NCBI GenBank assembly: GCA_943788725.1
Contig: CALSRJ010000001.1
Coordinates: forward strand, 556,861-620,860
Origin: an uncultured Flavobacteriales bacterium
GTDB taxonomy: Bacteria > Bacteroidota > Bacteroidia > Flavobacteriales_G > Salibacteraceae
Direction: 5' to 3'
Length of the DNA stretch: 64,000 nucleotides
The stretch's first letter is position 1; every line of letters begins with the position of its first letter. The notes beneath the pieces are model-generated. The model worked only from the letters and a program-made list of their open reading frames with translations. It did not search any database and had not been told where the DNA came from. The position numbers and the translations under genes are program-made. Shown in pieces: positions 33,304-42,317 of the stretch.

Positions 33304-34242
33304 TCAAGAGCTGGACTTCGCGCGTCCTGCAAGAAGATAGAGGACGGCCATTCGCACGGCTACTCCGTTCTCCACTTGATCGAGAATGATGCTGTAATCG
33401 CTGTCGGCCAGGTCAGACGTAATCTCCACACCTCGGTTTATGGGGCCTGGGTGCATGATGATCAGGTCCTTCTTCCCAACCTCTTCGAGTAAGGCTCGGT
33501 TCAATCCGTACTGCATACTGTACTCGCGCAGCGTTGGGAAGTACTGTATGTCTTGGCGCTCCAATTGAATCCGAAGCATGTTTGCCACATCGCACCAAGC
33601 GAGTGCTTCTTTCAAATTGAGCATCACCTTCACGCCCAGCTCTTCGATGTGCCGAGGAATCAAGGTGGCTGGTCCACACACCCGCACCTCAGCGCCCAAT
33701 TTCTGAAGGCAGAAGATGTTAGACAGGGCAACGCGCGAGTGCAGGATGTCGCCGACGATCAGGATCTTTCGTCCTTTCAAGTCTCCCAGCTTCTCGCGCA
33801 GCGAATAGGCGTCAAGCAATGCTTGCGTGGGATGCTCATGGGCACCATCTCCCGCATTCACAATGCTGCAATCTACGTGGCGTGCTAAATGCACACAGGC
33901 GCCTGGGTTTGGGTGACGCATGACCACTAGGTCCACCTTCATGGCCAGGATGTTATTTACCGTATCCACAAGGGTCTCCCCTTTCTTGACACTGGAAGAC
34001 GAAGCCGAGAAATTCACAACGTCGGCAGAGAGTCGCTTTTCTGCCAGCTCGAAGGAAAGCTTGGTTCGGGTGGAGTTCTCAAAAAAGATGTTGGCAATCG
34101 TCACGTCGCGGAGCGAAGGCACTTTCTTAATCGGGCGGTTAATGACCTCTTTGAAATTATCGGCTGTCTGGAAGATCTGCTCGATGTCTTCGCGGGTGAT
34201 GTTTTTGATGCCCAATAGGTGCTTGGTGCTCAGTGTGCTCAT
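33304..34242 (-). CDS. pyrB: Aspartate carbamoyltransferase catalytic subunit
   Basis: A 312-aa enzyme that makes carbamoyl-aspartate in pyrimidine biosynthesis. It has the carbamoyl-phosphate motif FFENSTRTKLSFE near residue 53, SASSSSVKKGETL near 79, and the HPTQALLDAYSL block near 138. No regulatory PyrI is adjacent. The ATG overlaps the pyrR stop by ATGA, so it is coupled to pyrR. Confidence 0.96.
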   Translation of the reverse strand: MSTLSTKHLLGIKNITREDIEQIFQTADNFKEVINRPIKKVPSLRDVTIANIFFENSTRTKLSFELAEKRLSADVVNFSASSSSVKKGETLVDTVNNILAMKVDLVVMRHPNPGACVHLARHVDCSIVNAGDGAHEHPTQALLDAYSLREKLGDLKGRKILIVGDILHSRVALSNIFCLQKLGAEVRVCGPATLIPRHIEELGVKVMLNLKEALAWCDVANMLRIQLERQDIQYFPTLREYSMQYGLNRALLEEVGKKDLIIMHPGPINRGVEITSDLADSDYSIILDQVENGVAVRMAVLYLLAGRAKSSS

Positions 34243-34784
34243 TGATCGTCGCTAAATAGGATCACTCTATTGTTAGAATCGTCTTCTGTCCACTCTACTT
34301 TGACGCGTTCGTCGCGCACGACGTCCACAATTTTGCCAGTGTAGTCGGGTTGTACCGGTAGTTCTCTGCTAAATCTCCGATCGATCAGCACCAGCAGCTC
34401 CACGTGTTTTGGCCGACCAAAGTCGAGCAATGCATCTAGACCGCTCCGCACGGTGCGCCCCGTAAAGAGCACGTCATCTATCAAGATGACCTCCTTGCCT
34501 TCGATAGAGAAATCAAGGTCGGTACTCGAAGGCACAAGGACTTCGTCTCTTCTGCGAAAGTCGTCGCGGTAAAAGGTAACGTCGAGCGTGCCGTGTTGGA
34601 TGTCTTGCCCTTTGACCAAGGTCTTCAGCTGGGCCACGATGCGTTTGCCCAGGGCTATGCCTCGAGGTTGTAGGGAAATAAAGGCGAGATTGCTGAAATC
34701 GGTGTGCTGCTCATATACTTCGTATGCGAGTCGATGGAGCGTGTAGTTCAACGCGGTGTGATCGAGCAGCGTTTTATCTTTCAT
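34239..34784 (-). CDS. pyrR: PyrR bifunctional regulator / uracil phosphoribosyltransferase
   Basis: A 181-aa protein with the PRPP-binding motif VILIDDVLFTGRTVRSGLDA near residue 99, and FISLQPRGIALGKRIVAQL near 38. In other bacteria PyrR either attenuates pyr transcription by binding mRNA or makes UMP from uracil. Here it heads a pyrR-pyrB pair with ATGA overlap. A TATATTTG promoter element lies only 9 nt before the ATG, which leaves no room for an attenuator leader in this transcript. The start at 34784 (MKDKTLLDHTALN) is chosen over the ORF start. Confidence 0.93.
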   Translation of the reverse strand: MKDKTLLDHTALNYTLHRLAYEVYEQHTDFSNLAFISLQPRGIALGKRIVAQLKTLVKGQDIQHGTLDVTFYRDDFRRRDEVLVPSSTDLDFSIEGKEVILIDDVLFTGRTVRSGLDALLDFGRPKHVELLVLIDRRFSRELPVQPDYTGKIVDVVRDERVKVEWTEDDSNNRVILFSDDQ

Positions 34785-34793
34785 TCGACGGTG

Positions 34794-34801
34794 CAAATAT
34801 A
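34794..34801 (-). promoter_or_regulatory. Promoter -7 element of pyrR-pyrB
   Basis: TATATTTG on the minus strand, exact TAnnTTTG, 9 nt before the pyrR ATG at 34784 and just beyond the rpsA terminator. Confidence 0.55.
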
Positions 34802-34815
34802 GCATGCATTAGGGC

Positions 34816-34846
34816 AAAAAAAATCCCCTCCGACTAGGAAGGGGAT
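34816..34846 (-). terminator. Terminator after rpsA
   Basis: ATCCCCT pairs with AGGGGAT, with CC/GG extending the stem past a bulged A, and eight Ts follow on the minus strand. It separates rpsA from the pyrR promoter. Confidence 0.88.
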
Positions 34847-34871
34847 CTTTTCTTTATTTGAAAGAGCTGGC

Positions 34872-37001
34872 TTACTTCTTCTTGCCGTCTTTTTCAGCTT
34901 GCTCCATCTCTTCTTTCAGGTCAGAGAGAACGCCGAGGTCACCGAGGGTTGTCTTCTCTTGTGACTCGTTGATCTTCTTGATCGCCTTGTTGTCTGCTTT
35001 GCCTTTACCAGAAGGCTTACGCTTCTTGTCACCAGCAGGTGCTCCACCTGTTGTCGGTCTGCTGTCCATATCGGCTTCAAACGTCTTGGTGTGGGAAACG
35101 ATGATCTTCTTAGCGTCCTTGTTGAATTCGATGATTTCGAAATCTAGGGTCTCGTCAGCAGCAGCCTTAGATCCGTCCTCTTTTGCAAGGTGACGACTTG
35201 GGGCGAAGCCTTCAACACCGTAAGGCAAGTTCACAACACCGCCCTTATCGTTGCGGGTAGTGATGGTACCTTGGTGAACCGAACCGAGTGTAAACACGGT
35301 CTCGAATACATCCCATGGATTCTCTTCGAGTTGCTTGTGTCCAAGGCTCAGTCGACGGTTTTCTTTGTCGATCTCTAGTACCACTACCTCCATGTCTTCA
35401 CCAGCCTTGGTGAATTCAGATGGGTGGTTGATCTTCTTGCTCCAAGAAAGGTCAGAGATGTGCACCAATCCGTCGATACCTTCTTCCAACTCAACGAATA
35501 CGCCGAAGCTTGAAAGGTTGGTAACGCGACCGGTATGCTTGCTCTCCACTGGGTAGCGCTTCTCGATGTCTGCCCATGGATCTGGAGTAAGTTGACGTGT
35601 ACTGAGTGAAAGTTTGCGCTCTTCACGATCGATCGCGATCACTTTAGCTTCCACTTCATCGCCTACCTTGAAGAATTGATCTGCAGTACGCAAGTGCTGT
35701 GACCAGCTCATCTCAGAAACGTGGATCAAACCTTCTACACCTGGAGCTACTTCAACGAATGCTCCGTAATCGGCAAGAACAACCACTTTTCCTTTGATGA
35801 CATCGTTATCCTTCATCTCGGTATCCAAAGCATCCCATGGATGAGACTCAAGCTGCTTCACACCCAATGCGATACGCTTCTTCTCGTCGTCGAAATCGAG
35901 GATAACCACATTGATGGTTTGGTCTAATTCCACCACTTCTTCTGGGTGGTTGATACGTCCCCAGCTGAGGTCGGTGATGTGGATCAATCCGTCTACACCT
36001 CCCAAGTCGACGAATACGCCATATGAAGTGATGTTCTTGACGGTTCCTTCCAATACCTGACCCTTCTCGAGTTTCTGCATGATCTCAACCTTCTGTTGTT
36101 CGATCTCTGCCTCGATGAGTGCTTTGTGGGAAACGACTACGTTCTTGAATTCTTGGTTGATCTTCACCACCTTGAATTCCATTTTCTTTCCAACGTACTG
36201 ATCGTAATCACGGATCGGCTTAACGTCGATCTGCGAACCTGGAAGGAATGCCTCTAGACCAAATACGTCTACGATCAAACCTCCTTTAGTACGGCACTTT
36301 ACTTGTCCCGTAACGATGGTATCGTGGTCACGGGCATCGTTTACACGCTCCCATGCGCGCGTCATACGCGCCTTCTTATGTGAAAGCACCAATTGGCCTT
36401 CCGCATCTTCGGTCTTTTCTACATACACCTCAACAGCATCACCTGGCTTGAGGTCTGGATTATGTCTGAATTCACCTGTTGGGATTACACCTTCGCTCTT
36501 GTAGCCGATGTTCACAACAACTTCACGCTTGGTCATCGATACAACCGTACCGTCCAAGACTTCGTGCTCTGTAATAGAAGTAAGGGTCTCATCGTACTCC
36601 TTCTCCATCACTACGCGCTCATCGTCAGAATAGACTTCTGTCTTCTTGTTCAACTTTGTCCAATCAAAGGCATTGCGTTGCGCTTCGAGCTCGGTCAAAC
36701 GCTCCTCACGGGTCTGCTTCACAACCGGCTCCTTTTCTGGAGTGGCCTCAGGCTTTGCCGACTCTTCAGTAGCAACCTCTGCAGGAGTTTCCTCCGCCTT
36801 TGGAGCTACTTTCTTACGAGCACGAGCAGGCTTCTTGTCAGTAGGTTCAGCAGTAACTGCTTCCACCTCAGCTGGCGCCTCTTCCTTGGTCTCTTCTTTT
36901 TTCGTGGTCTTCTTGGCGGCTGGTTTCTTTTCAGCTTTGGGGGCTGCAGCTTTCGCCTTTGGTGCTGCTTTTTTTGCAGCTGCTTCTTTCTTCTCTGCCA
37001 T
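34872..37001 (-). CDS. rpsA: 30S ribosomal protein S1 with long low-complexity N-terminus
   Basis: A 709-aa S1 protein, which binds mRNA on the 30S subunit. The start at 37001 (MAEKKEAAAKK) follows a short upstream leader; the ORF track adds eight codons. About 95 N-terminal residues are Lys/Ala/Glu/Pro-rich. Six S1 domains follow, for example VLDGTVVSMTKREVVVNIGY, GTVKNITSYGVFVDLGG, GKVVVLADYGAFVEVAP, GRVTNLSSFGVFVELEE and GTITTRNDKGGVVNLPYG. The C-terminus is again Lys-rich (KKRKPSGKGKADNKAIKK). A promoter element 92 nt upstream and a terminator make it a single-gene unit. Confidence 0.95.
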   Translation of the reverse strand: MAEKKEAAAKKAAPKAKAAAPKAEKKPAAKKTTKKEETKEEAPAEVEAVTAEPTDKKPARARKKVAPKAEETPAEVATEESAKPEATPEKEPVVKQTREERLTELEAQRNAFDWTKLNKKTEVYSDDERVVMEKEYDETLTSITEHEVLDGTVVSMTKREVVVNIGYKSEGVIPTGEFRHNPDLKPGDAVEVYVEKTEDAEGQLVLSHKKARMTRAWERVNDARDHDTIVTGQVKCRTKGGLIVDVFGLEAFLPGSQIDVKPIRDYDQYVGKKMEFKVVKINQEFKNVVVSHKALIEAEIEQQKVEIMQKLEKGQVLEGTVKNITSYGVFVDLGGVDGLIHITDLSWGRINHPEEVVELDQTINVVILDFDDEKKRIALGVKQLESHPWDALDTEMKDNDVIKGKVVVLADYGAFVEVAPGVEGLIHVSEMSWSQHLRTADQFFKVGDEVEAKVIAIDREERKLSLSTRQLTPDPWADIEKRYPVESKHTGRVTNLSSFGVFVELEEGIDGLVHISDLSWSKKINHPSEFTKAGEDMEVVVLEIDKENRRLSLGHKQLEENPWDVFETVFTLGSVHQGTITTRNDKGGVVNLPYGVEGFAPSRHLAKEDGSKAAADETLDFEIIEFNKDAKKIIVSHTKTFEADMDSRPTTGGAPAGDKKRKPSGKGKADNKAIKKINESQEKTTLGDLGVLSDLKEEMEQAEKDGKKK

Positions 37002-37092
37002 GTGGCAATTCACTTTGTATCTCATCCAAATCGATGCAGATGAGAGGTTTTATTATGAGCGGGCCATCGATAACCTCGCTTTAAAAGGGGCG

Positions 37093-37100
37093 CAAAGGTA
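37093..37100 (-). promoter_or_regulatory. Promoter -7 element of rpsA
   Basis: TACCTTTG on the minus strand, exact TAnnTTTG, about 91 nt before the rpsA ATG. The resulting leader is long for this genome and could hold autoregulatory structure. Confidence 0.5.
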
Positions 37101-37440
37101 GGGTTTATTTATTGGTTATGTACTTGGTTTGGAGGAATTTGTTTGAGGGTATTTAGGGAGGATGCGTAGAGTGCAGAAAGATGGAAGAGTAAAGATTAGT
37201 CAGGGGTTATCAAATCAAAAGCCAACCGCCTGTTTAGGGAGTAGGGATTGAGGACCTGCCAGAGGCAGGCAGGCTGGGGATTGGGTGACACCTTCTAGTG
37301 TCAATTCGAATGTCACGCCACCGGCTCCCCCCGAATATGTCAATTCGAGTGATCACGCCACCGGCTCCCCCCGAATATGTCAGTTCGAGTGTCACGCCTA
37401 TGGCGTGATGTATCGAGAACAACTGCAATGTGCTAATGGA
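37101..37440. repeat. Intergenic region with 39-40 bp tandem repeat
   Basis: A 340-bp gap without genes. Near 37260 is a short inverted repeat, CCTGCCAGAGGCAGG. Units at 37299-37337 and 37338-37377 share TGTCAATTCGA, CACGCCACCGGCTCCCCCCG and AATA; the second differs by two small changes (one substitution, one inserted base). A third copy starts at 37378 (TGTCAGTTCGAGTGTCACGC) but diverges into a short palindrome, CACGCCTATGGCGTG. These look like dispersed intergenic repeats rather than a CRISPR, since units abut with no spacers. Confidence 0.75.
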
Positions 37441-38682
37441 CTACCCCCTACTCCCCAAAGAAAGCCTCCCCAGCCGTTTCAACACCGGTGGATGCGAGTA
37501 ATGCACAAACACATACCAAGGATGCGGCTTCAAGTTACCCAGGTTTTCAGCTGTGAGCTTCTTTAGCCCCGAAGCCAGCGGTTGGCCGTCATACGTATCG
37601 CGCGCGTAGGCATCGGCTTCAAACTCATTCTTACGACTCAAAGCATTCATGGCAATTCCGATTACCGTAGAGATCGGTGAAAAGATGATTCCGAAGGCGA
37701 TGATGCCTACGTGGAAGCTACCCTCCGCTGCGCCGAGCGCCATGGAGAAGGCCGGTATGCGCACAAACAATCCGAGCAAAAACAACATAAGTCCAGATTG
37801 AAGCACCGAGAGCACCAGCGATTGACGCGTATGCTGCTTCTTGTAATGTCCAATCTCGTGCGCCAAAACCGCCACGATCTCCTCGGTCTCCATTTGCTCA
37901 ATCAAGGTATCGTAAAGGGCGATGGTCTTCTTAGGTCCTAGTCCACTGAAGAAGGCATTCGACTTTGCGCTTCGCTTGGATCCGTCCATGACGAATAAGC
38001 GGTTCAATTTGAATCCAACTTGGTCGCAGTACGCCTCAATCGCCGTGCGCAGCTCACCCTCTTCCAAGGGAGTAAACTTGTTGAAAAGTGGCATGATCCA
38101 AGTGGCCGCGAACATGGTCATGAAAATGCTAAACCCACTCATCACGGCCCAAGCAGCCAACCAAAAATAATCGCCCAAGGCGCAGTACAGCCAAATGATC
38201 AAGGCACCCAACGGCGCTCCGATCACCAACCCCAAGGCGGCGCCTTTGAGCATGTCTAAAAGGAAGGTCTTGACAGTGGTCTTGTTAAATCCAAAGCGCT
38301 CTTCGATGACGAAGGTGCTGTAAATGCTAAACGGCAAAGAGACCATACTCGACCCAAGGCCGAGCACTCCAAAATAGATCAGGCCTAAGGCCACGGGTTG
38401 CTCTACCCATTGCTGTAAATACGTATCCAGCCAGCCAAAAACTCCAAAGATCAAAAGGGCCAGCGACATCAAAATGCTGACCGAAGAACTCACCATCCCC
38501 AAGCGACCGTTGGCCTTATCGTAAGCCAACCATTTCGCATACCGCTCTTCATCGTAGATTCCTTCTGCCTCCTTGGGCATTACGGGCGACTTTGCTCGAT
38601 CATTCAGCAGGTCCAGCCACTTATCGAACAGAAAGTCCGCTGCAGTAATGCCGATCAGCGTGTACAGAATAACCTCCACCAT
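37441..38682 (-). CDS. M48-family zinc metalloprotease (Ste24-like)
   Basis: A 413-aa integral membrane peptidase of the CAAX-prenyl-protease/Ste24 group. Zinc motif VAVLAHEIGHYKKQH near residue 264, and a further Glu ligand region, NEFEADAYARDTY, near 347. Six or seven hydrophobic helices surround the domain. The start at 38682 is an ATG; the ORF track's first codon is a TTG two codons earlier. It follows the hydrolase gene by two bases. It probably has a role in membrane-protein quality control. Confidence 0.93.
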   Translation of the reverse strand: MVEVILYTLIGITAADFLFDKWLDLLNDRAKSPVMPKEAEGIYDEERYAKWLAYDKANGRLGMVSSSVSILMSLALLIFGVFGWLDTYLQQWVEQPVALGLIYFGVLGLGSSMVSLPFSIYSTFVIEERFGFNKTTVKTFLLDMLKGAALGLVIGAPLGALIIWLYCALGDYFWLAAWAVMSGFSIFMTMFAATWIMPLFNKFTPLEEGELRTAIEAYCDQVGFKLNRLFVMDGSKRSAKSNAFFSGLGPKKTIALYDTLIEQMETEEIVAVLAHEIGHYKKQHTRQSLVLSVLQSGLMLFLLGLFVRIPAFSMALGAAEGSFHVGIIAFGIIFSPISTVIGIAMNALSRKNEFEADAYARDTYDGQPLASGLKKLTAENLGNLKPHPWYVFVHYSHPPVLKRLGRLSLGSRG

Positions 38683-38684
38683 GA

Positions 38685-39572
38685 TCAACGTTCCAAGAAC
38701 TCCAATACAACTTCGAGGTAAGGGTCGTATCCCATTACCTCTGGAACGTTGCTGTGCTCCCCACCTTCAACGCGGTGGGCTTCTGAGTATATGCCTTGGT
38801 AATTCTTGAAGACGACCTCCCCGTGCGTCTCAATGCTTAGAAAGGCATCCGAAGTCCCATGTATCCAAAAGAAAGGAACTTCCACTTTCTTGATTTCCTC
38901 CGCATTGTCGATCTCGAGGCTCGAGAAATAATCACCGGGTAGAGACATGCCACTGCCGTCCTGCACCATCACCTCGTCTGAGGCAAATGGGGATTCAAGC
39001 ATGAGCTTAGAAGGACGAAAGGTCCTCGGATTGGCGGTCAATTCCGTCGCAGGAGCACCGCCGAGGCTGTAGCCATACACCACCAATCGATCATCTGTCA
39101 AACCGTTTTCTTTCAGCCACTTCATCGCCGCATCGGCATCTTCGTACAAACCTTCCTCCGTGGGAGGTCCTTCAGACAACCCAAAACCTCGGTAGTCAAT
39201 CGCCATCACCCCAAAACGGTTCTTGTGGCCTGCATTGGCCAGCAACTTGATCCGTGTCCAGTACAAGTCCAAGTGCCCCGTGTTTCCGTGCAAGTAAAGG
39301 ATGACGGTATCGGTAGCAATCTCAGATATATCGCCTACATACAGCGCGTAGATCTCCTTGGCATCTCCTTCTGGGTCGCTGCTCAAGGTGAATACATGCA
39401 GATTGGAATCTGGAATGTTGTAGTCGTCTCCTACTGCAATTTCTTGGCGCCCTTCGTAATCGTCCAACAAGTATGCTTCAATGTCGGTGTACGGACTGTA
39501 AATCAATGCGTCAAGTTTGATGCACGCGGTGCTTACCAGCGCTAGTATCAATATGGGAATAAGCTTTCTCAT
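38685..39572 (-). CDS. Lipoprotein alpha/beta-hydrolase
   Basis: A 295-aa protein with lipoprotein signal MRKLIPILILALVSTACI. The hydrolase core has the oxyanion loop YLHGNTGHLDLY near residue 93, the nucleophile elbow VYGYSLGGAPAT near 167, an acid in HGTSDAFLS near 237 and a His in EGGEHSN near 273. The architecture resembles ABHD13/BEM46-like hydrolases; the substrate is unknown. It lies in a run with an M48 protease, an outer-membrane-like protein and a VWA-like membrane protein, linked by 4-bp overlaps or tiny gaps. Confidence 0.88.
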   Translation of the reverse strand: MRKLIPILILALVSTACIKLDALIYSPYTDIEAYLLDDYEGRQEIAVGDDYNIPDSNLHVFTLSSDPEGDAKEIYALYVGDISEIATDTVILYLHGNTGHLDLYWTRIKLLANAGHKNRFGVMAIDYRGFGLSEGPPTEEGLYEDADAAMKWLKENGLTDDRLVVYGYSLGGAPATELTANPRTFRPSKLMLESPFASDEVMVQDGSGMSLPGDYFSSLEIDNAEEIKKVEVPFFWIHGTSDAFLSIETHGEVVFKNYQGIYSEAHRVEGGEHSNVPEVMGYDPYLEVVLEFLER

Positions 39573-40237
39573 TTCTTTCCAATTTTACGCGTGACACCTA
39601 CATACAAACCGGTGGTTCCATTGGGGAACGGACCGATATAATCCACCACAATGTTATCGTTGCTGTAATTGAATCCGATGTAACGGGCTTCAGCTTGCCA
39701 CTGCCATTTTTCGCCCGCAAATTGATGGCCCAAGGTTAAATAAGGCATGAGTTCATTGTCCTGTACTTCTCCGTGCGCCTTCTCCCGGACCAACTCTATC
39801 CAAGTTCCAAGCCCTCCGTAGAGCAAGTGGTTCTTCTCACCATACTGCCACCAACCGATGCCTTCTAACTGTGGGTATGCCCGGAAATCATTTCCTCTAA
39901 ATCCATACAAGAGATGCACCCCAGGACTCGCCGTTAGCCCAAATCGTTCGCTTTTGGATGCATATACCTTGATACCGAGAGATAGGTCCACCTCTGCATC
40001 CCCGAAGAGGAGCGCCGAAGTGTGCAAACCAGCTGCGAGCGTGAGTCCTGTGTCTAACCCTTGCGCGTAACTGATCGATGTCATGGGCAGAGGAAGCGGC
40101 ACGCCAGCGTAAATGATCCCGGGTCCACCAAAGGACGCTCCGATCTGTTTCTCCCCTTTTTCGAGGGGTTTGATCACGCGTGTCGTATTGCACGACGCCA
40201 ACACGATGAGCGCCGATAAAAGCAAGAGTCTATACAT
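39569..40237 (-). CDS. Outer-membrane-like lipoprotein, beta-barrel prediction
   Basis: A 222-aa protein with lipoprotein signal MYRLLLLSALIVLASCNTT. The mature part is a series of alternating strands (LTLAAGLHTSALLF, FGLTASPGVHLLYGF, LYGGLGTWIEL, WQWQAEARYIGFNYS) and ends LYVGVTRKIGKK, like a small OM beta-barrel. It overlaps the next gene by ATGA and the previous one by 8 bp. The function is unknown. Confidence 0.78.
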   Translation of the reverse strand: MYRLLLLSALIVLASCNTTRVIKPLEKGEKQIGASFGGPGIIYAGVPLPLPMTSISYAQGLDTGLTLAAGLHTSALLFGDAEVDLSLGIKVYASKSERFGLTASPGVHLLYGFRGNDFRAYPQLEGIGWWQYGEKNHLLYGGLGTWIELVREKAHGEVQDNELMPYLTLGHQFAGEKWQWQAEARYIGFNYSNDNIVVDYIGPFPNGTTGLYVGVTRKIGKK

Positions 40238-42290
40238 ATCCTGTGTATTTTCTGACGAACCACTCGGCTGACAGTATGAGTATCAAAGTAAACAACAGCC
40301 ACTTCCATTCGATCACGCTGCTCCAATCTTTTGAAGTATGGATCACCGGTTTTGCGCTTTCCAACGCTTCCAGCTCTTGGATCAACCCTTCGGAAGCACT
40401 TAATTGAAACAGCGATCCACCCTTGCGGGTAGCCAAATCATCGAGCAAACCGTGGTTGGCCACCAAGTTCACATACTCTGATCTGTTTTCAGCAACGGTA
40501 AATACACCCGTTTCAGAGAATTGCTGCCCTTCCACCGAGACCATGGCCGTCCAACTGTATTCTCCTGGCTGCAATGCGCCCAAGGAAGCGCGATATGCGT
40601 TGGAGGTCGTCCTGAATCGGAAGTCGAGCGCATTGCCTTCTGGATCGGTTACGGTCAAATTGACTTCAGGATCGTTGTTGAGCTCGTAAGACTCGTTGTA
40701 ATATTCTGCGTTGAAGACTACCTGCTCACGCTCTTCAAGTTGTTGCGGAGCCATCACGTTGAGCCTAGTGCGCTTTTGCTTGATGGCTAAGTATTGGACA
40801 CTTTTCTGAATGAGTTGAGCCGTCCATCCCTGCTCTCCTATACTGGATTCAAATAGGTTCCATTTCCACACACCATCGGCAAAGAACATCCCCGTCTTTC
40901 GCGTGTCTTGTACGGTAAACAACATTAAAGGCAGCTCGGTAGCGATGGTGCCCACGCGCTGGTAGAGTGCGATTTGATGATCGGCTTCTAAGAGGTAATT
41001 TCCAAAAGGAGCGTAGAGCGGTGGATAACGTTTCAACTCGTTTTCTTCGTTCACGTTGAACAGCTTGAAGTCGGTATTCAACAACCCACCTACTTCATCC
41101 ACCTTGCCGCGCCCCACTTCCAGCGTTATGCCAAGGTCCATGTTGTTGAAGTGCCGAAAGCTCACTTCGGGGGTGACGAAGGCAAAGACCGGCTTTCCAT
41201 CCACCACGATGCGCTTCACCAAGTTCATGTCGTTTGCATCCGTCGGAAGGCCGTGGAGGATGAATAAATCCGCCGTGGTCGTACGTCCGTCCCAATCGCC
41301 TATCATGTCGACCGACACTTCGTACTGGTCGTTTCGCTCCACGCTGCGCTTGATGAAGGCGATGTCAGGGTGTGGCGCCCGTGCGATGATCTTGACCTTG
41401 GTTCGGTTGTCGAGCACCTCGATGTAAGCGTCGGCCGTATTGTTGATGGTGTTCTTCTCTCCCTCTAGCACTTCGATGGAAACCGTGTACTTGTTCAAGC
41501 CAACCTCCGTCGCCTTGGTCAAGAATTGGAGCTCTTTTGAAAAATTACCCGTGCCGATATCCAGGGATTGACGCGCCACTTCTTCCCCCTCTTTTAGCAA
41601 AAGCACCGACGCTTGGCGTCCTTTCAACTTACTGGCGATGATCCTCGCCTTGATCTCAAAGTCATTGTTTAAGAACGCAAAGCGATTATTGAGCAACTGA
41701 TTGAGTTCAATGTCTGCACGCACCGAAGTATCACCCAAGGCCAGTACATAAACGTTGGCGCGGCCTTTTAGGCTAACATAGCGTGGATCTGTGCCTTTAT
41801 TCTGTATGCCATCTGAGGCCACCACTACGGCGCCGATGTTCTCACCGTAAAAATCTTCATTGGCACTGGTCATCACCGCTCCGAGGTCAGTGTACAAGGA
41901 GTCCAGCGGGCGCTCGCTGTTTTCTGGCATGGGCTCCGAACCAAATGGCACATGCCTCACCTCGTACTTCTCAGAAAGACGCGTTTTGGCGTTCTCAACG
42001 AAGGCATCTACGGCCGCTCTTTCAGCAGCAGGAATAGAAACCGAAGCATCCGTATAGAGGAGTAGCCTTGGACGTTCCTCCTCTTCAAGGAGTCGAATGA
42101 TGTTGGGAAGCAGCAGTAGGATGCACAAAATGGTAATCACCGTCCAGCGCGCAGCAGCCAATGCATAGCGCAGCCTTTTAGACCACTCTTCTTCTTTTGT
42201 TCGAAAGAAGTAGAGCCAGCCTACAAGGAGTGCCGTGATGGGTAGGATCAACCACAACCACGCAAGGGAATGTTCGAATGTTATGCTCAA
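40230..42290 (-). CDS. Membrane protein with VWA-like and GATase1-like regions
   Basis: A 686-aa protein. Two N-terminal helices (LAWLWLILPITALLVGWLYFF and ARWTVITILCILLLLPN) and one C-terminal helix (WLLFTLILILSAEWFVRK) bracket a large extracytoplasmic part. After helix 2, RPRLLLYTDASVSI resembles a von Willebrand factor A start, with a degenerate MIDAS (DASVS rather than DxSxS). Later segments fit the GATase1-like fold found in similar Bacteroidota proteins (LFILHGLPTDANDMNLVKRI). The role is unknown; a link to BatA-type or aerotolerance proteins is possible. First gene of the four-gene run ending with the M48 protease. Confidence 0.8.
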   Translation of the reverse strand: MSITFEHSLAWLWLILPITALLVGWLYFFRTKEEEWSKRLRYALAAARWTVITILCILLLLPNIIRLLEEEERPRLLLYTDASVSIPAAERAAVDAFVENAKTRLSEKYEVRHVPFGSEPMPENSERPLDSLYTDLGAVMTSANEDFYGENIGAVVVASDGIQNKGTDPRYVSLKGRANVYVLALGDTSVRADIELNQLLNNRFAFLNNDFEIKARIIASKLKGRQASVLLLKEGEEVARQSLDIGTGNFSKELQFLTKATEVGLNKYTVSIEVLEGEKNTINNTADAYIEVLDNRTKVKIIARAPHPDIAFIKRSVERNDQYEVSVDMIGDWDGRTTTADLFILHGLPTDANDMNLVKRIVVDGKPVFAFVTPEVSFRHFNNMDLGITLEVGRGKVDEVGGLLNTDFKLFNVNEENELKRYPPLYAPFGNYLLEADHQIALYQRVGTIATELPLMLFTVQDTRKTGMFFADGVWKWNLFESSIGEQGWTAQLIQKSVQYLAIKQKRTRLNVMAPQQLEEREQVVFNAEYYNESYELNNDPEVNLTVTDPEGNALDFRFRTTSNAYRASLGALQPGEYSWTAMVSVEGQQFSETGVFTVAENRSEYVNLVANHGLLDDLATRKGGSLFQLSASEGLIQELEALESAKPVIHTSKDWSSVIEWKWLLFTLILILSAEWFVRKYTGYV

Positions 42291-42317
42291 GCTGCGCTTT
42301 ATCTATGCGCGAAGATA

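Noticed and set aside
36960-37100. Riboswitch in the rpsA leader
   Set aside because: The leader is about 90 nt, but I could not recognise any known riboswitch core; an S1 autoregulatory structure cannot be judged without folding.
37299-37420. Possible CRISPR array
   Set aside because: Units abut without spacers, there are only two and a half copies, and no cas genes are present.
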